Shown here: piece after piece, positions 13,111-22,763 of the stretch
Layout: each line of letters opens with the position of its first letter
Numbering within the stretch: position 1 is the stretch's first letter
NCBI GenBank assembly: GCA_963785585.1
Contig: CAWAVW010000004.1
Coordinates: 1,736,001-1,800,000, forward strand
From: Palsa-295 sp963785585
GTDB taxonomy: Bacteria; Acidobacteriota; Terriglobia; Acidiferrales; UBA7541
Reading direction: 5' to 3'
Length of the DNA stretch: 64,000 nt
Notes under the pieces: model-generated
What the model saw: the letters and a program-made list of their open reading frames with translations, nothing else
What the model was told of the DNA's origin: nothing
Database searches by the model: none
Translations under genes and position numbers: made by a program

Positions 13111-15312
13111 ATGAAAGCCAAACCGACACGCGGAAAACGCCGCCTTTGGCTGATCCTCGGCAGCATCATCGTCGTTCTTCTCGCCGGCTTCGTCTTCACC
13201 CTCGGTTCGCTCAACATCCCCCTGCAGCCCGAGCAAGGCAACACGTTCGTCATCCTTTTTGCGGTTTCGACTCTTCTCGCTGCCGCACTCCTGGTTTTTG
13301 GCCTGATTCTCACGCGCAGCCTGGTCCGGCTGTGGGCCGAACGCCGCAGCGGCCAGCTCGGCTCGCGCTTCAAAGTCAAAATGGTTCTCGGCGCCATCGG
13401 CATCTCCATCATTCCCATCCTCTTCCTGTTCTTCGTCAGCTACGCCCTCGTGAACCGCACGCTCAACGCCTGGTTCCCCAAGCCTCTTGAAGACGCGAAC
13501 AAGCTGGCGCAGCTCCAGCTCGCCGACGTTTCGCACCTGAATCACGAACACCTGAATCGCATCGCCGAAAAAGCGGCCACAAGCACCGACAAACTGCAGA
13601 AAGAAATCGGATTGGACTGGTCCGTCGATGCTGCCTGGAAAGTCGATTCCAAAGGAGTCGTTACCGAAGGCGTTTCGTTTGTTGACGCGACTCACCCGGA
13701 ACATTCGGCCGCTTTGCCGCGCGAGCAACCGATTCATCCGAATCTGGTGAACACACTTCCCAGCGGTGCCGAGATTTGGGCCGACGGAACCCGCCTGTTC
13801 GTCACCGGCAGCGCAAGCGCGAAAGACGGCAAAATCTATGTGGGCCGGGCGCTGCCCGCCGATTTCCTCGACCGTTACCAGGAGATCGAATCGGATACCA
13901 ACACCTATCTGCAGCTGCGTCAGGGTCTTCGCGCATTCAAGCGCGAGATCCTTTTAGCGCTCAGTGTGGCCACGGTCATTCTGATCTTCACCACGATTTG
14001 GGTGGCGCTCTATCTGTCGAAACAGGTCACCGTACCCATTCAAGCTCTCGCCGAAGCAACGCGTGAAATTTCTCGCGGAAACTTTGATCACCAAATCGAC
14101 GTGCGGGCCGAAGACGAGCTCGGCACCCTGGTGCGATCGTTTAACCGCATGGCCGAGCAACTCGGGCAAGGCCGCCGCCAGATCAACGAGTTCACGCTCA
14201 GCCTGGAACAAGCGATCGAAGAGCGCGAAGGGCGCCGGAAACTGATGGAAGCGATTCTGGAGAATATTCCCACCGGCGTGATTTCGCTCACGTCCAACGG
14301 CGAAATCGCGCGAAGGAATTCCGCCATCCCGTCGATTCTGGGCGAGCAGGCGCGGGAAGCGCGCACCCTGCAGGAGTTGCTGGGCGAAGACGGCGCGCGC
14401 GGCGTGATGCACTTGATGCGGCGCTCGTTGCGGATGGGCGGCGCGTCGCGTGAAATCGAAATTGCGGCGGCCGGACGGCTGGTTCGCGCCGCCGTCACGG
14501 TCAGTTCGCTCGGCCCGCGCAAATCAAATCCGGGGTTCGTGATCGTGATCGACGACCTGACGGATCTGCTGCGCGCGCAGAAGGCCGCCGCGTGGCAGGA
14601 AGTGGCGCAGCGCATCGCGCATGAAATCAAAAATCCGCTCACGCCCATTCAGCTTTCGGCGCAACGGCTGCTGCGTCATCTGGACAAAATGCACACCGCG
14701 CGTCTCTCCGGCGCGAAATCGGAACTCGAACAACTCGTTGCCGAATGTGCGGGATTGATCGAGCGCGAAGTGCATACCCTCGAATCGCTGGTCGATGCGT
14801 TCTCCCAATTCGCGCGCTTCCCGGCCGCTCGCCTTTCCGCGGGCGATGTGAACGCCATCGTTTCGAGCGCCCTGGCGCTGTTTCATGGCCGCCTCGAGGG
14901 CATCACGCTGAAGACCGACCTGGCGGCGACGCTCCCTTCGGTGAAAGCCGACGGCGAATTGTTGCGGCGCGTGGTGGCCAACTTGATCGACAACGCCGCG
15001 GAAGCGATGGAAGGTTCCTCCATTCGGCGGCTGCTCGTGGCAACGCGCGTGGACGCGGAAGGCGACGCGGTGGAAATCGAAATCGCGGACAGCGGCCACG
15101 GGATTTCGCCCGAAGATAAAGAACGTTTGTTTCTGCCGCACTTCTCGACGAAAGAGCGTGGCACCGGGCTGGGCCTGGCGATTGCCAGCCGGATTATCGC
15201 CGAGCATAACGGCAGCATTCGCGTGGAAGACAATCTCCCGACGGGTTCCCGATTCGTGCTTCGATTTCCCGTCGCGGAGGTTGCCGCACCGGCGACGCCG
15301 GTCGAACCCTAA
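13111..15312 (+). CDS. NtrY-like membrane sensor histidine kinase
   Basis: A 733-residue kinase with the NtrY plan. Hydrophobic helices lie near residues 13-33, 45-70, 90-112 and 275-300, with a large periplasmic domain between the last two. A HAMP linker (~300-350), a PAS domain (~370-470), the HisKA box VAQRIAHEIKNPLTPIQLSA with the phospho-accepting His, and an ATPase domain with NLIDNAAEAME, DSGHGIS and KERGTGLGLAI follow. It is the first gene after the promoter at 13005 and is followed 33 bases on by its likely partner regulator. NtrY/NtrX systems elsewhere sense nitrogen or redox state; the signal here is unknown. A TTG two codons upstream is a possible alternative start. Confidence 0.88.
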   Translation: MKAKPTRGKRRLWLILGSIIVVLLAGFVFTLGSLNIPLQPEQGNTFVILFAVSTLLAAALLVFGLILTRSLVRLWAERRSGQLGSRFKVKMVLGAIGISIIPILFLFFVSYALVNRTLNAWFPKPLEDANKLAQLQLADVSHLNHEHLNRIAEKAATSTDKLQKEIGLDWSVDAAWKVDSKGVVTEGVSFVDATHPEHSAALPREQPIHPNLVNTLPSGAEIWADGTRLFVTGSASAKDGKIYVGRALPADFLDRYQEIESDTNTYLQLRQGLRAFKREILLALSVATVILIFTTIWVALYLSKQVTVPIQALAEATREISRGNFDHQIDVRAEDELGTLVRSFNRMAEQLGQGRRQINEFTLSLEQAIEEREGRRKLMEAILENIPTGVISLTSNGEIARRNSAIPSILGEQAREARTLQELLGEDGARGVMHLMRRSLRMGGASREIEIAAAGRLVRAAVTVSSLGPRKSNPGFVIVIDDLTDLLRAQKAAAWQEVAQRIAHEIKNPLTPIQLSAQRLLRHLDKMHTARLSGAKSELEQLVAECAGLIEREVHTLESLVDAFSQFARFPAARLSAGDVNAIVSSALALFHGRLEGITLKTDLAATLPSVKADGELLRRVVANLIDNAAEAMEGSSIRRLLVATRVDAEGDAVEIEIADSGHGISPEDKERLFLPHFSTKERGTGLGLAIASRIIAEHNGSIRVEDNLPTGSRFVLRFPVAEVAAPATPVEP

Positions 15313-15345
15313 TTTCGAGCAGCGTTTCACCGAACACACAACCAC

Positions 15346-16701
15346 ATGCCAGCTTCGATTCTCATAGTTGACGACGAAAGCGGAATCCGCGAATCCCTCG
15401 GCGCGATTCTGCGCGACGAAGGCTACGAAGTGCAGTCGGTCGGTTCCGGAGAAGAGTGCCTGGACAAGCTCGACCAGCGCCCTTTCGACCTCGTCTTGCT
15501 CGACATTTGGCTGAAGAAGCTCGACGGATTGAAGACTCTTGAGCGGATTCAGGAGCGCGAAAACCCTCCCATCGTGGTGATGATTTCCGGGCATGCCAGC
15601 ATTGAGTCGGCGGTGCGAGCGACGAAATTGGGCGCCTTTGATTTCGTCGAAAAGCCGCTGTCGCTCGATAAGGTGGTATTGCTGGTCCGCAACGCCCTGG
15701 AATATTTGCGCCTGGAAACGGAAAATCGCCGCCTGCGCGCCGAGTTGGAAGAGCGCAATCAGATTCTGGGCAACAGTATTCCGATGAAAGCCCTGCGCCA
15801 GCAAATCGCGCTCACCGCCCCCACCAACGGCCGCGTGCTCATCTACGGCGAAAGCGGAACGGGTAAAGAGCTCGTCGCCCGGGCCCTTCACGCGAGCAGC
15901 GCCCGTAAAGAGATGCAGTTTGTGGAAGTGAACTGCGCGGCGATTCCGGAAGAGCGCATCGAATCCGAAATGTTCGGCCATCGAAAGGGCAGTTTTGCCG
16001 GCGCGAGCGAAGACAAAGTCGGCAAATTCCAGAAGGCCGACGGCGGCACGCTGTTTCTCGATGAAGTGGGCGATATGAGCCTGAAGACGCAGTCGAAAGT
16101 GCTGCGGTTGCTCGAAGACAAGCGCGTCGAACCGCTCGGTTCGAGCGAGCAGATCAAAGTGGATGTGCGCGTGATCGCTGCGACGAACAAAAAACTCGAA
16201 GAGGAAATCGCGCGAAACGCTTTTCGCGAAGACCTGTTCTACCGGCTCAACGTGATTCCCTTTTACGTCCCGGCTCTGCGCGAGCGAACCGAAGACATTC
16301 CCACTTTGGCGGCGCATTTCGCGTCGGCGTTTTGCAAGGAGTACGGCAAGAAGCAGAAGGAATTCAGCCCGGCGGCGATGGACGTATTGCTAAGCTATCC
16401 ATGGCCCGGAAACGTCCGCGAACTAAAGAATCTGGTCGAGCGCCTGGTGATCGTTTGCCCGTCGGAGACGATTGAATCGCATCACTTGCCGCCGGAACTG
16501 TTTCGCGGCGCGTCGAAAGGTCCCCAGAAGTCGTATGAGAGCTTACAGGAAGCTCGCTCGGCGTATGAGCGCGATTTTGTGCTACGGAAGCTGGAAGAGA
16601 ACCGCTGGAATATGACCAAAGCCGCGCAGGCGCTGGGCCTCGAGCGCAGCCACTTATATAGAAAGATGCGGACGCTGGGGATTGCCTCGACGAAAGCGTA
16701 G
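15346..16701 (+). CDS. NtrX-like response regulator, AAA+ and Fis-type DNA-binding
   Basis: A 451-residue regulator. It has a receiver domain (residues ~4-118; phospho-acceptor Asp in LVLLDIW), an AAA+ domain (~140-370; Walker A GESGTGKE, Walker B GGTLFLDEVGD, arginine finger region REDLFYRLN) and a Fis-type helix-turn-helix at the end (MTKAAQALGLERSHLYRKM). It is the second gene of a two-gene operon with the NtrY-like kinase. Odd feature: the sigma-54 contact loop, normally GAFTGA, reads GSFAGA, with the key Thr replaced by Ala. It may therefore act at other promoters or as a repressor, as is argued for some NtrX proteins. A single-base change at one codon would restore Thr. Confidence 0.88.
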   Translation: MPASILIVDDESGIRESLGAILRDEGYEVQSVGSGEECLDKLDQRPFDLVLLDIWLKKLDGLKTLERIQERENPPIVVMISGHASIESAVRATKLGAFDFVEKPLSLDKVVLLVRNALEYLRLETENRRLRAELEERNQILGNSIPMKALRQQIALTAPTNGRVLIYGESGTGKELVARALHASSARKEMQFVEVNCAAIPEERIESEMFGHRKGSFAGASEDKVGKFQKADGGTLFLDEVGDMSLKTQSKVLRLLEDKRVEPLGSSEQIKVDVRVIAATNKKLEEEIARNAFREDLFYRLNVIPFYVPALRERTEDIPTLAAHFASAFCKEYGKKQKEFSPAAMDVLLSYPWPGNVRELKNLVERLVIVCPSETIESHHLPPELFRGASKGPQKSYESLQEARSAYERDFVLRKLEENRWNMTKAAQALGLERSHLYRKMRTLGIASTKA

Positions 16702-16853
16702 CCAGGGGGATACGGTGGCGGGTCGGATCGGCTGCTGAGATTTGCGGATTTAAATCGGTCAGGCAGGATTGCCTAACCAACCGTCAGACAAATTGTCTAA
16801 CTTACGCGGCGCGAGCGCCGCTGTTGCGCTCGAGATTTTGCTGCGGGGCCTGG

Positions 16854-17792
16854 TTAGTCTGCGTCGTCGCCCTCGGCGGATTCCTGCCGTTTGCTTAATT
16901 CCTCCAACTGCCGGTGCCAATCCAGCTGGCGCACCATCGTCGAGTTCTGGCGCCAGTTGGTCTGCACTTTCACGAAAAGTTCGAGGAATATTTTGGATCC
17001 GAGAATCTTTTCGAGTTCCTTGCGCGCTTCGGTGCCGATTTTCTTGATGGCTGCGCCGCCTTCACCGATCAGAATGCCTTTCTGGCCGTCTCGCTCCACA
17101 TAAATCGTCGCAGCGATGCGCAGGATTTTCGGGGTTTCTTCGTACTTGTCCACCAGAACGGCGACGGCGTGGGGTACTTCGTCGCGCGTCGAATGAATCG
17201 CCTTTTCGCGAATCACTTCGGCGGCAAGGAAACGTTCCGGCTGGTCGGTAAATTGATCCGGAGGAAAATACGGCGGCGCGTCCGGCAGGCGGGCAATCAG
17301 CGAATCGACAAGCTCGGTCAATCCGGTGCCTTTCGACGCCGAAATCGGGAAGCTTTCGGCAAACGCGTATTCCAGATTGTAGCGCTCGATCAATGGCAAC
17401 AGCAGGTGCTTGGCGATGCGGTCCACTTTATTCAGCAGCAGATATACCGGACCTTTGAACCGCTGAATCCATTGAATCGCAAACTTGTCGCCTGCGCCAA
17501 AATTCACGGTCGAATCTACGATCAGGCAGAGGACGTCGATCCCTTCGAGCGCGTGCTGCAGCTCGTCCATCATCATCCGGCTGAGCACGTTTTCAGGACG
17601 GTGAATGCCGGGCGTATCGACCAGCACAATTTGCGCGTCTTCGCGATTTACGATTCCCTGAATGCGGTTGCGCGTGGTCTGCGGCTTCGGCGAGACGATC
17701 GCGACTTTCTGGCCCACGAGCGCGTTGACGAGCGTCGATTTGCCCGCGTTGGGGCGGCCGATAATTGCGACGAATCCTGATTTGAATGGCAT
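16854..17792 (-). CDS. era: GTPase Era
   Basis: A 312-residue GTPase that binds the 3' end of 16S rRNA and helps mature the small ribosomal subunit. G1 GRPNAGKST, G3 DTPG, G4 NKVD and G5 SASKGTG are all present in the first 170 residues, and the C-terminal KH domain has ILIGEGGAAIKKIG. It is the last gene of the minus-strand phoH-ybeY-CNNM-era group, a conserved arrangement. The length is normal. No terminator with a T tract is seen beyond it. Confidence 0.96.
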   Translation of the reverse strand: MPFKSGFVAIIGRPNAGKSTLVNALVGQKVAIVSPKPQTTRNRIQGIVNREDAQIVLVDTPGIHRPENVLSRMMMDELQHALEGIDVLCLIVDSTVNFGAGDKFAIQWIQRFKGPVYLLLNKVDRIAKHLLLPLIERYNLEYAFAESFPISASKGTGLTELVDSLIARLPDAPPYFPPDQFTDQPERFLAAEVIREKAIHSTRDEVPHAVAVLVDKYEETPKILRIAATIYVERDGQKGILIGEGGAAIKKIGTEARKELEKILGSKIFLELFVKVQTNWRQNSTMVRQLDWHRQLEELSKRQESAEGDDAD

Positions 17793-17867
17793 GTGTGGCG
17801 TGATTGTACGCGAAGCGAGCGCGGCGCGGAAGGCGCGCGACAGAAGCGGGCCGCGGAGAAGCTAGAA

Positions 17868-19163
17868 CTACGCGGTTGGCGTTGCTGAGCCCGCAGGCAG
17901 TTCGAGCGGACGAGCGCGCACGCGAAGCACTTTGCGCTGATTGGATTCGAGAACTTCGAAGCGCAGGCCGTCCGCTTCGACGACTTCTCCCGTGCGCGGC
18001 ACGTGACCCGCGACGCTGTTGAGCAATCCCGCGATGGTGGTCGCCGCGGAGTGTTGCATGCCGGCGTCGAGCTTCACGCCGAAAAGTTCGCTCACTTTGT
18101 CGAGTTGCACGCTGCCGCGAATCACGAGGGCGCCGCCCGGTTCGCGAACCACGTCGGGCGCCGGGGCGCGGTCTTCTTCGCCGATTTCGCCGACGATCTC
18201 CTCGACTAGGTCCTCGATCGTGACGACGCCGGCCATCAGTCCATATTCGTCGATCACGATCGCCATTTGCTGGTTTTTCCGCTGCATGTCTTTCAGCAAT
18301 TCGGAGCCGAACTTCGTTTCGGGCACGAAGAACGAGGGCCGCATCAATTCGCGAACCGTGCGGTGCGTCGCTTCGCGATCAGAAATTTCCAGCATGTCGC
18401 GGGCAACGACGATTCCGACGATGTCGTCGAGAGTTTTTTCGAAGACGGGAATGCGCGAGAATTTGGTATCGACGACCAGCTCGCCAAGTTCTTCCAGCGT
18501 CGCCGACGCACGAATGGCGACCACGTCCGGACGCGGCGTCATCACGTCGCGCACGCGCTTATCGCCGAATTCGACTACCGATTCGATCAGCCGCGCTTCG
18601 TCCTGCTCGATGATTCCCTCTTCGGTGGCCGCGTCAACGAACGCCTCGATAGCTTGCTGCTGGTCTTCCGCAGGCGTGGCCGATTCCGCTTCCTCGGAGA
18701 GATGCAAAATCGAAATAAACAGCTCGAGCACGGCCTGCACGGGCCAAATCAAAATCTGGAACGCTCTCACGACCGGCACAAACGGCGAAACCCAGTTTCC
18801 AGAGGCCCGCGCGATCAGCAGCGCCGGAAGGAATTGCATGGCGACGATCACTTCCGCCGCCAGGAAGAAGATCATTTCCAACGCCGCTTCCCAAGTGCCA
18901 GGGACGAAAAACAAGACGCCGCGCGCGGTGAGCGCCGCCACCAGCACGAGCCATAGCCGCGTGAGCAGGCTGAAGGCCAGCGCCGCCCGGCGGCGTTCCA
19001 TATGCAGGCGCGGCTCGATATTTGCTTCAAAGGATTCGAGGTGCTCGCGAATGCCGCCGGCCACCACGCGCCCGAGTTCGCGATACACGCGATCCAGATA
19101 GGAAAAGACAACCAGTCCGGAGGTGAGCGCCAGGATTCCCGCGGTGTACAGGAAGATCGGCAT
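17868..19163 (-). CDS. CNNM/CorC-type transporter with CBS domains
   Basis: A 431-residue protein of the HlyC/CorC (CNNM) type, linked in other bacteria to magnesium or cobalt efflux. The N-terminal ~150 residues hold three or four hydrophobic segments. A Bateman pair of CBS domains follows (~205-325, starting at VRDVMTPRPDVVAI) with the linker IVIDEYGLMAGVVTIEDLVE, then the C-terminal CorC/HlyC domain (~345-425). The membrane part is less regular than a standard DUF21 domain. It starts 3 bases after ybeY ends and lies 75 bases before era. Confidence 0.88.
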   Translation of the reverse strand: MPIFLYTAGILALTSGLVVFSYLDRVYRELGRVVAGGIREHLESFEANIEPRLHMERRRAALAFSLLTRLWLVLVAALTARGVLFFVPGTWEAALEMIFFLAAEVIVAMQFLPALLIARASGNWVSPFVPVVRAFQILIWPVQAVLELFISILHLSEEAESATPAEDQQQAIEAFVDAATEEGIIEQDEARLIESVVEFGDKRVRDVMTPRPDVVAIRASATLEELGELVVDTKFSRIPVFEKTLDDIVGIVVARDMLEISDREATHRTVRELMRPSFFVPETKFGSELLKDMQRKNQQMAIVIDEYGLMAGVVTIEDLVEEIVGEIGEEDRAPAPDVVREPGGALVIRGSVQLDKVSELFGVKLDAGMQHSAATTIAGLLNSVAGHVPRTGEVVEADGLRFEVLESNQRKVLRVRARPLELPAGSATPTA

Positions 19164-19166
19164 GGC

Positions 19167-19637
19167 TCAGGCGAGTCCTAGTTCGCGACGCAGGCGATTT
19201 TCCCGGCGTTCCATCTGGCCGGTGTCGGTTTCGTGGTCGTAGCCCATCAAATGCAAAATCCCGTGAAGGATGAGGATCCGCATTTCGACGTCGAACGTCC
19301 TGCCAAATGCAGCGGCGTTTTTGCGGGCGACGAGAGGCGCGATGGCAATATCGCCGAGATATTCGTCGCCGGCCTCAGGTTTCCCCACGCGCGCCGCAAG
19401 GCGCCGCCTGGGTGCTTTACCTTTTGCCGCCGCGTCGTCTTCCACTGGAAAGGACAATACATCCGTCGGCTTGTTTTTTCCACGGTAGCTGCGATTCCAA
19501 CGAGCGATCTCGGCGTCAGAGACCAGCGCGACCGTCAGGCTCGAACGCGGAACGCCGAGGCGTTTTTGCGCGGCGGCGAGAAACTTCTCCAGACGGGAAA
19601 TGGAAATGCGGACGTGGCGCTGGCGGTTCAGGATCAT
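19167..19637 (-). CDS. ybeY: Endoribonuclease YbeY (16S rRNA maturation)
   Basis: A 156-residue zinc-dependent RNase. The signature HGILHLMGYDHETD provides the three metal-binding His residues, and the N-terminal part has NRSYRGKNKPTDVLSFPV. I start it at MILNRQ (19637), 10 bases after the phoH stop; the longer frame overlaps phoH. An internal Lys/Arg/Ala-rich insertion (AKGKAPRRRLAARVGK) is unusual. It acts with Era in ribosome quality control, which agrees with its neighbours. Confidence 0.95.
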   Translation of the reverse strand: MILNRQRHVRISISRLEKFLAAAQKRLGVPRSSLTVALVSDAEIARWNRSYRGKNKPTDVLSFPVEDDAAAKGKAPRRRLAARVGKPEAGDEYLGDIAIAPLVARKNAAAFGRTFDVEMRILILHGILHLMGYDHETDTGQMERRENRLRRELGLA

Positions 19638-19647
19638 CGCGACGGCC

Positions 19648-20655
<1,008 letters not shown>

Positions 20656-20861
20656 CAAGTTTCGCGAACGCGAAGCCTCCCGGGAACATTGCAAAGGACT
20701 GGTGAGACGAGCGTAGCGCGGGAGGCGAGCGGCGGTCAAGGCGGGTGGGCCCGATTCACCGACGATTAACATTCGGCGATTGGCCGCTTGCTGGTGCATA
20801 GTAGGCCAGTCGCTTAAAGGTGCGGCCGCCTCTGCCGATTAGAAAAGCAGAGGTGCGCGCG

Positions 20862-21299
20862 ATGTCCCTGAGGTACAAGACGATGTCAACCATTCCCAGA
20901 TCGTTTGGAGAACAACGCCGGTCGCACCGCGTGCATATCGCGATCTCGGTGCTCGTCCGCGGGAAACGTGGCAGCGCTCCGTTCGAGGAAGAGACGACCA
21001 CCACGGTTGTGAACAGCGCGGGCGGCTTGATGCTGATGAACGCCGCGCCGACGCACGGCGAGCAGATATCGATCGTCAACAAAAAGACGGCCGAAGAGTT
21101 GCCTTGCAAAGTGGCTTTCGTCGGAGTGGGCGAAGGCAACCGGTCGCAGGTCGGCTTCGAGTTTTTGGAACCGGCGCCGAAGTTCTGGCGAATCGCGTTC
21201 CCGCCGGACAATTGGGACGCGTCCGAACGTAAACGGCCGGGCGAAGGCGGTCCCTCGTTCGCACCTGCGGCGGTGCAGCCGCCGACGGGACGGAAATAA
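20862..21299 (+). CDS. PilZ-domain protein (putative c-di-GMP receptor)
   Basis: A 145-residue single PilZ domain. It shows the RxxxR element (RRSHRVHIAI) and a (D/N)xSxxG element (VVNSAGGLML), with the first position Asn, then a beta barrel (GVGEGNRSQVGFEFLEPAP). This supports c-di-GMP binding, though not proven. GAGGTG lies 5-6 bases before ATG 20862; a second ATG at 20883 also has a GAGGT site and may be the true start. It is monocistronic, converging with lemA. It could link to the pilus genes elsewhere in the window. Confidence 0.8.
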   Translation: MSLRYKTMSTIPRSFGEQRRSHRVHIAISVLVRGKRGSAPFEEETTTTVVNSAGGLMLMNAAPTHGEQISIVNKKTAEELPCKVAFVGVGEGNRSQVGFEFLEPAPKFWRIAFPPDNWDASERKRPGEGGPSFAPAAVQPPTGRK

Positions 21300-21334
21300 G
21301 CCCCGCCGGCTGCGCGAGCTAAACAGACCGATTT

Positions 21335-21901
21335 CTAGAATTGGACCTTCGGAGCTTCCTTCGAGGCTTCGGAAGCTTTGAAATACGCGTCGTTGGTCTT
21401 GAACCCCGCCCAGCTTGCAAAAATACTATTGGGAAACTGGCGGATGAAGGTGTTGTAGGCCTGAATCGAATCGTTATAGCGCTTGCGCTCGACGGCGATG
21501 CGATTTTCCGTTCCCGCCAGCTCATCCTGCAACCGCAAGAAACCCTGATCGGCCTTCAAGTTCGGATACGCCTCCTGCAAGACGAGCAAGCGGCTGATGG
21601 CGCTATCAAGAGCTCCGTTGGCGGCGATCTTGTCGGTTGGAGTCTTGGCGCCGATCAACGCGGCGCGCGCCTGCGCCACGTCGTCGAATACTTTCTCTTC
21701 ATGCGTAGCGTAGCCTTTCACCGTAGCCACCAGGTTGGGAATCAGGTCAGCGCGCCGCTGCAGCACCACATCCACCTGGGCCCAGTTCGATTTCACCTGC
21801 TCGTCCATGGTGACGATTTGATTTTTGGCGCTGATGTACATGCCGCCGGCGATCAAGGCAATCACGAGAACGACAGCAACCACACCGAGTACGACTTTCA
21901 T
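21335..21901 (-). CDS. lemA: LemA family protein
   Basis: A 188-residue protein with one N-terminal membrane helix (residues ~3-21) and a long helical cytoplasmic or periplasmic domain, with the hallmark SNWAQVDVVLQRRADLIPNL and later RYNDSIQAYNTFIRQFPNSI. The role of LemA is not settled; it is often encoded with TPM-domain proteins, as here. It is the last gene of the TPM-nucleotidyltransferase-lemA group. Confidence 0.9.
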   Translation of the reverse strand: MKVVLGVVAVVLVIALIAGGMYISAKNQIVTMDEQVKSNWAQVDVVLQRRADLIPNLVATVKGYATHEEKVFDDVAQARAALIGAKTPTDKIAANGALDSAISRLLVLQEAYPNLKADQGFLRLQDELAGTENRIAVERKRYNDSIQAYNTFIRQFPNSIFASWAGFKTNDAYFKASEASKEAPKVQF

Positions 21902-22001
21902 TTGCTTCCTCCAGAAGATGCAGTGTATGCAGCCGAGCCTTTCAATCCAGCGCGAACCAGACCGCGAACCGCCGGACGCATTTCGAAATCACACGGATAC
22001 A

Positions 22002-22718
22002 TCACATCGCGTCGAGACGCCGGTCCACTTCATTCGTCACCACTTCCACAAATTCGAGATAGGCATGCAGCGACGCTTCCACATCGATTTCGCCCTGTTT
22101 GCGTTTGCCCTGGCGCAATTCGAGGATGGCATAAAAGGCGGACGGATCGGCGCCGGTTGCGGCGGCGACGGCGGCCACGGCGTCGTCCTTGGTCGCGGGG
22201 AAAGGCTGGTCCATCGCGGCGACCGCGTGGCGGAATAACGAGCAGAACACCGAAATCGACTGCGTCATGATTCCCAAATGATCGCGATTGCTGAGCGGCG
22301 CGGCGACGATTCCCTGCCGCAGCCGGATCAGGCTGGAACGGAGTTCGCGCTCGACTTGCAATCGGTGCAAGCGCAGAGGAACTTCGAAGTCGGTAAGGAA
22401 ATCGTCGCCATGAAGAATTCGGTGATGGCGTTTGATGTCGAGCAGTTCGATGGCGAAGACGTCGGCCGAGCGGTGAAGTTCGTCGAGCGTGAAGATCAGC
22501 GGCGCGGCGTTCCCCTGGCGAACCCACCATTCGGCGGCGGCGTGCAAGTGCTCGAGATCGGTCGAGCGGGCGGAATTCACCAGGCACAACACGTTGAGGT
22601 CGGAGTGCCCCTCGCGGAATTCTCCGGTGACCGCCGACCCGTAGAGGACGACGGCGCGGAGGTTTTCTCTCGCGCTTGCTTTCAATCGATTGACGAGATC
22701 TGTGAGCTTGGCTTCCAT
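22002..22718 (-). CDS. Nucleotidyltransferase-fold protein between TPM and LemA genes
   Basis: A 238-residue protein. The first ~60 residues have the polymerase-beta nucleotidyltransferase pattern YGSAVTGEFREGHSDLNVL: GS, then an Asp, but the second carboxylate of the usual DxD is Asn. The rest is helical, like a HEPN-type or KNTase C-terminal bundle (RHHRILHGDDFLTDFEVPLR). It might be a weakly active or regulatory nucleotidyltransferase. It lies 45 bases after the TPM gene and 100 bases before lemA, on the same strand. No partner HEPN gene is next to it. Confidence 0.75.
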   Translation of the reverse strand: MEAKLTDLVNRLKASARENLRAVVLYGSAVTGEFREGHSDLNVLCLVNSARSTDLEHLHAAAEWWVRQGNAAPLIFTLDELHRSADVFAIELLDIKRHHRILHGDDFLTDFEVPLRLHRLQVERELRSSLIRLRQGIVAAPLSNRDHLGIMTQSISVFCSLFRHAVAAMDQPFPATKDDAVAAVAAATGADPSAFYAILELRQGKRKQGEIDVEASLHAYLEFVEVVTNEVDRRLDAM

Positions 22719-22763
22719 CGCACGACCCTTGTGAAAAAACCCCGAGATTTTCTTATGCGCAAT

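Noticed and set aside
11619..13418. Very long minus-strand frame (599 codons) across serC
   Set aside because: It lies opposite serC, whose protein is unmistakable, and its sequence is rich in Arg, His and Gly without domains. Long antisense frames are common in GC-rich DNA.
14524..16317. 597-codon minus-strand frame across the kinase/regulator pair
   Set aside because: Shadow of the NtrY/NtrX-like genes, with no start site or known motif.
22002..22718. MNT/HEPN toxin-antitoxin pair
   Set aside because: The nucleotidyltransferase is 238 residues and has no adjacent HEPN gene; it is within a TPM/LemA operon.
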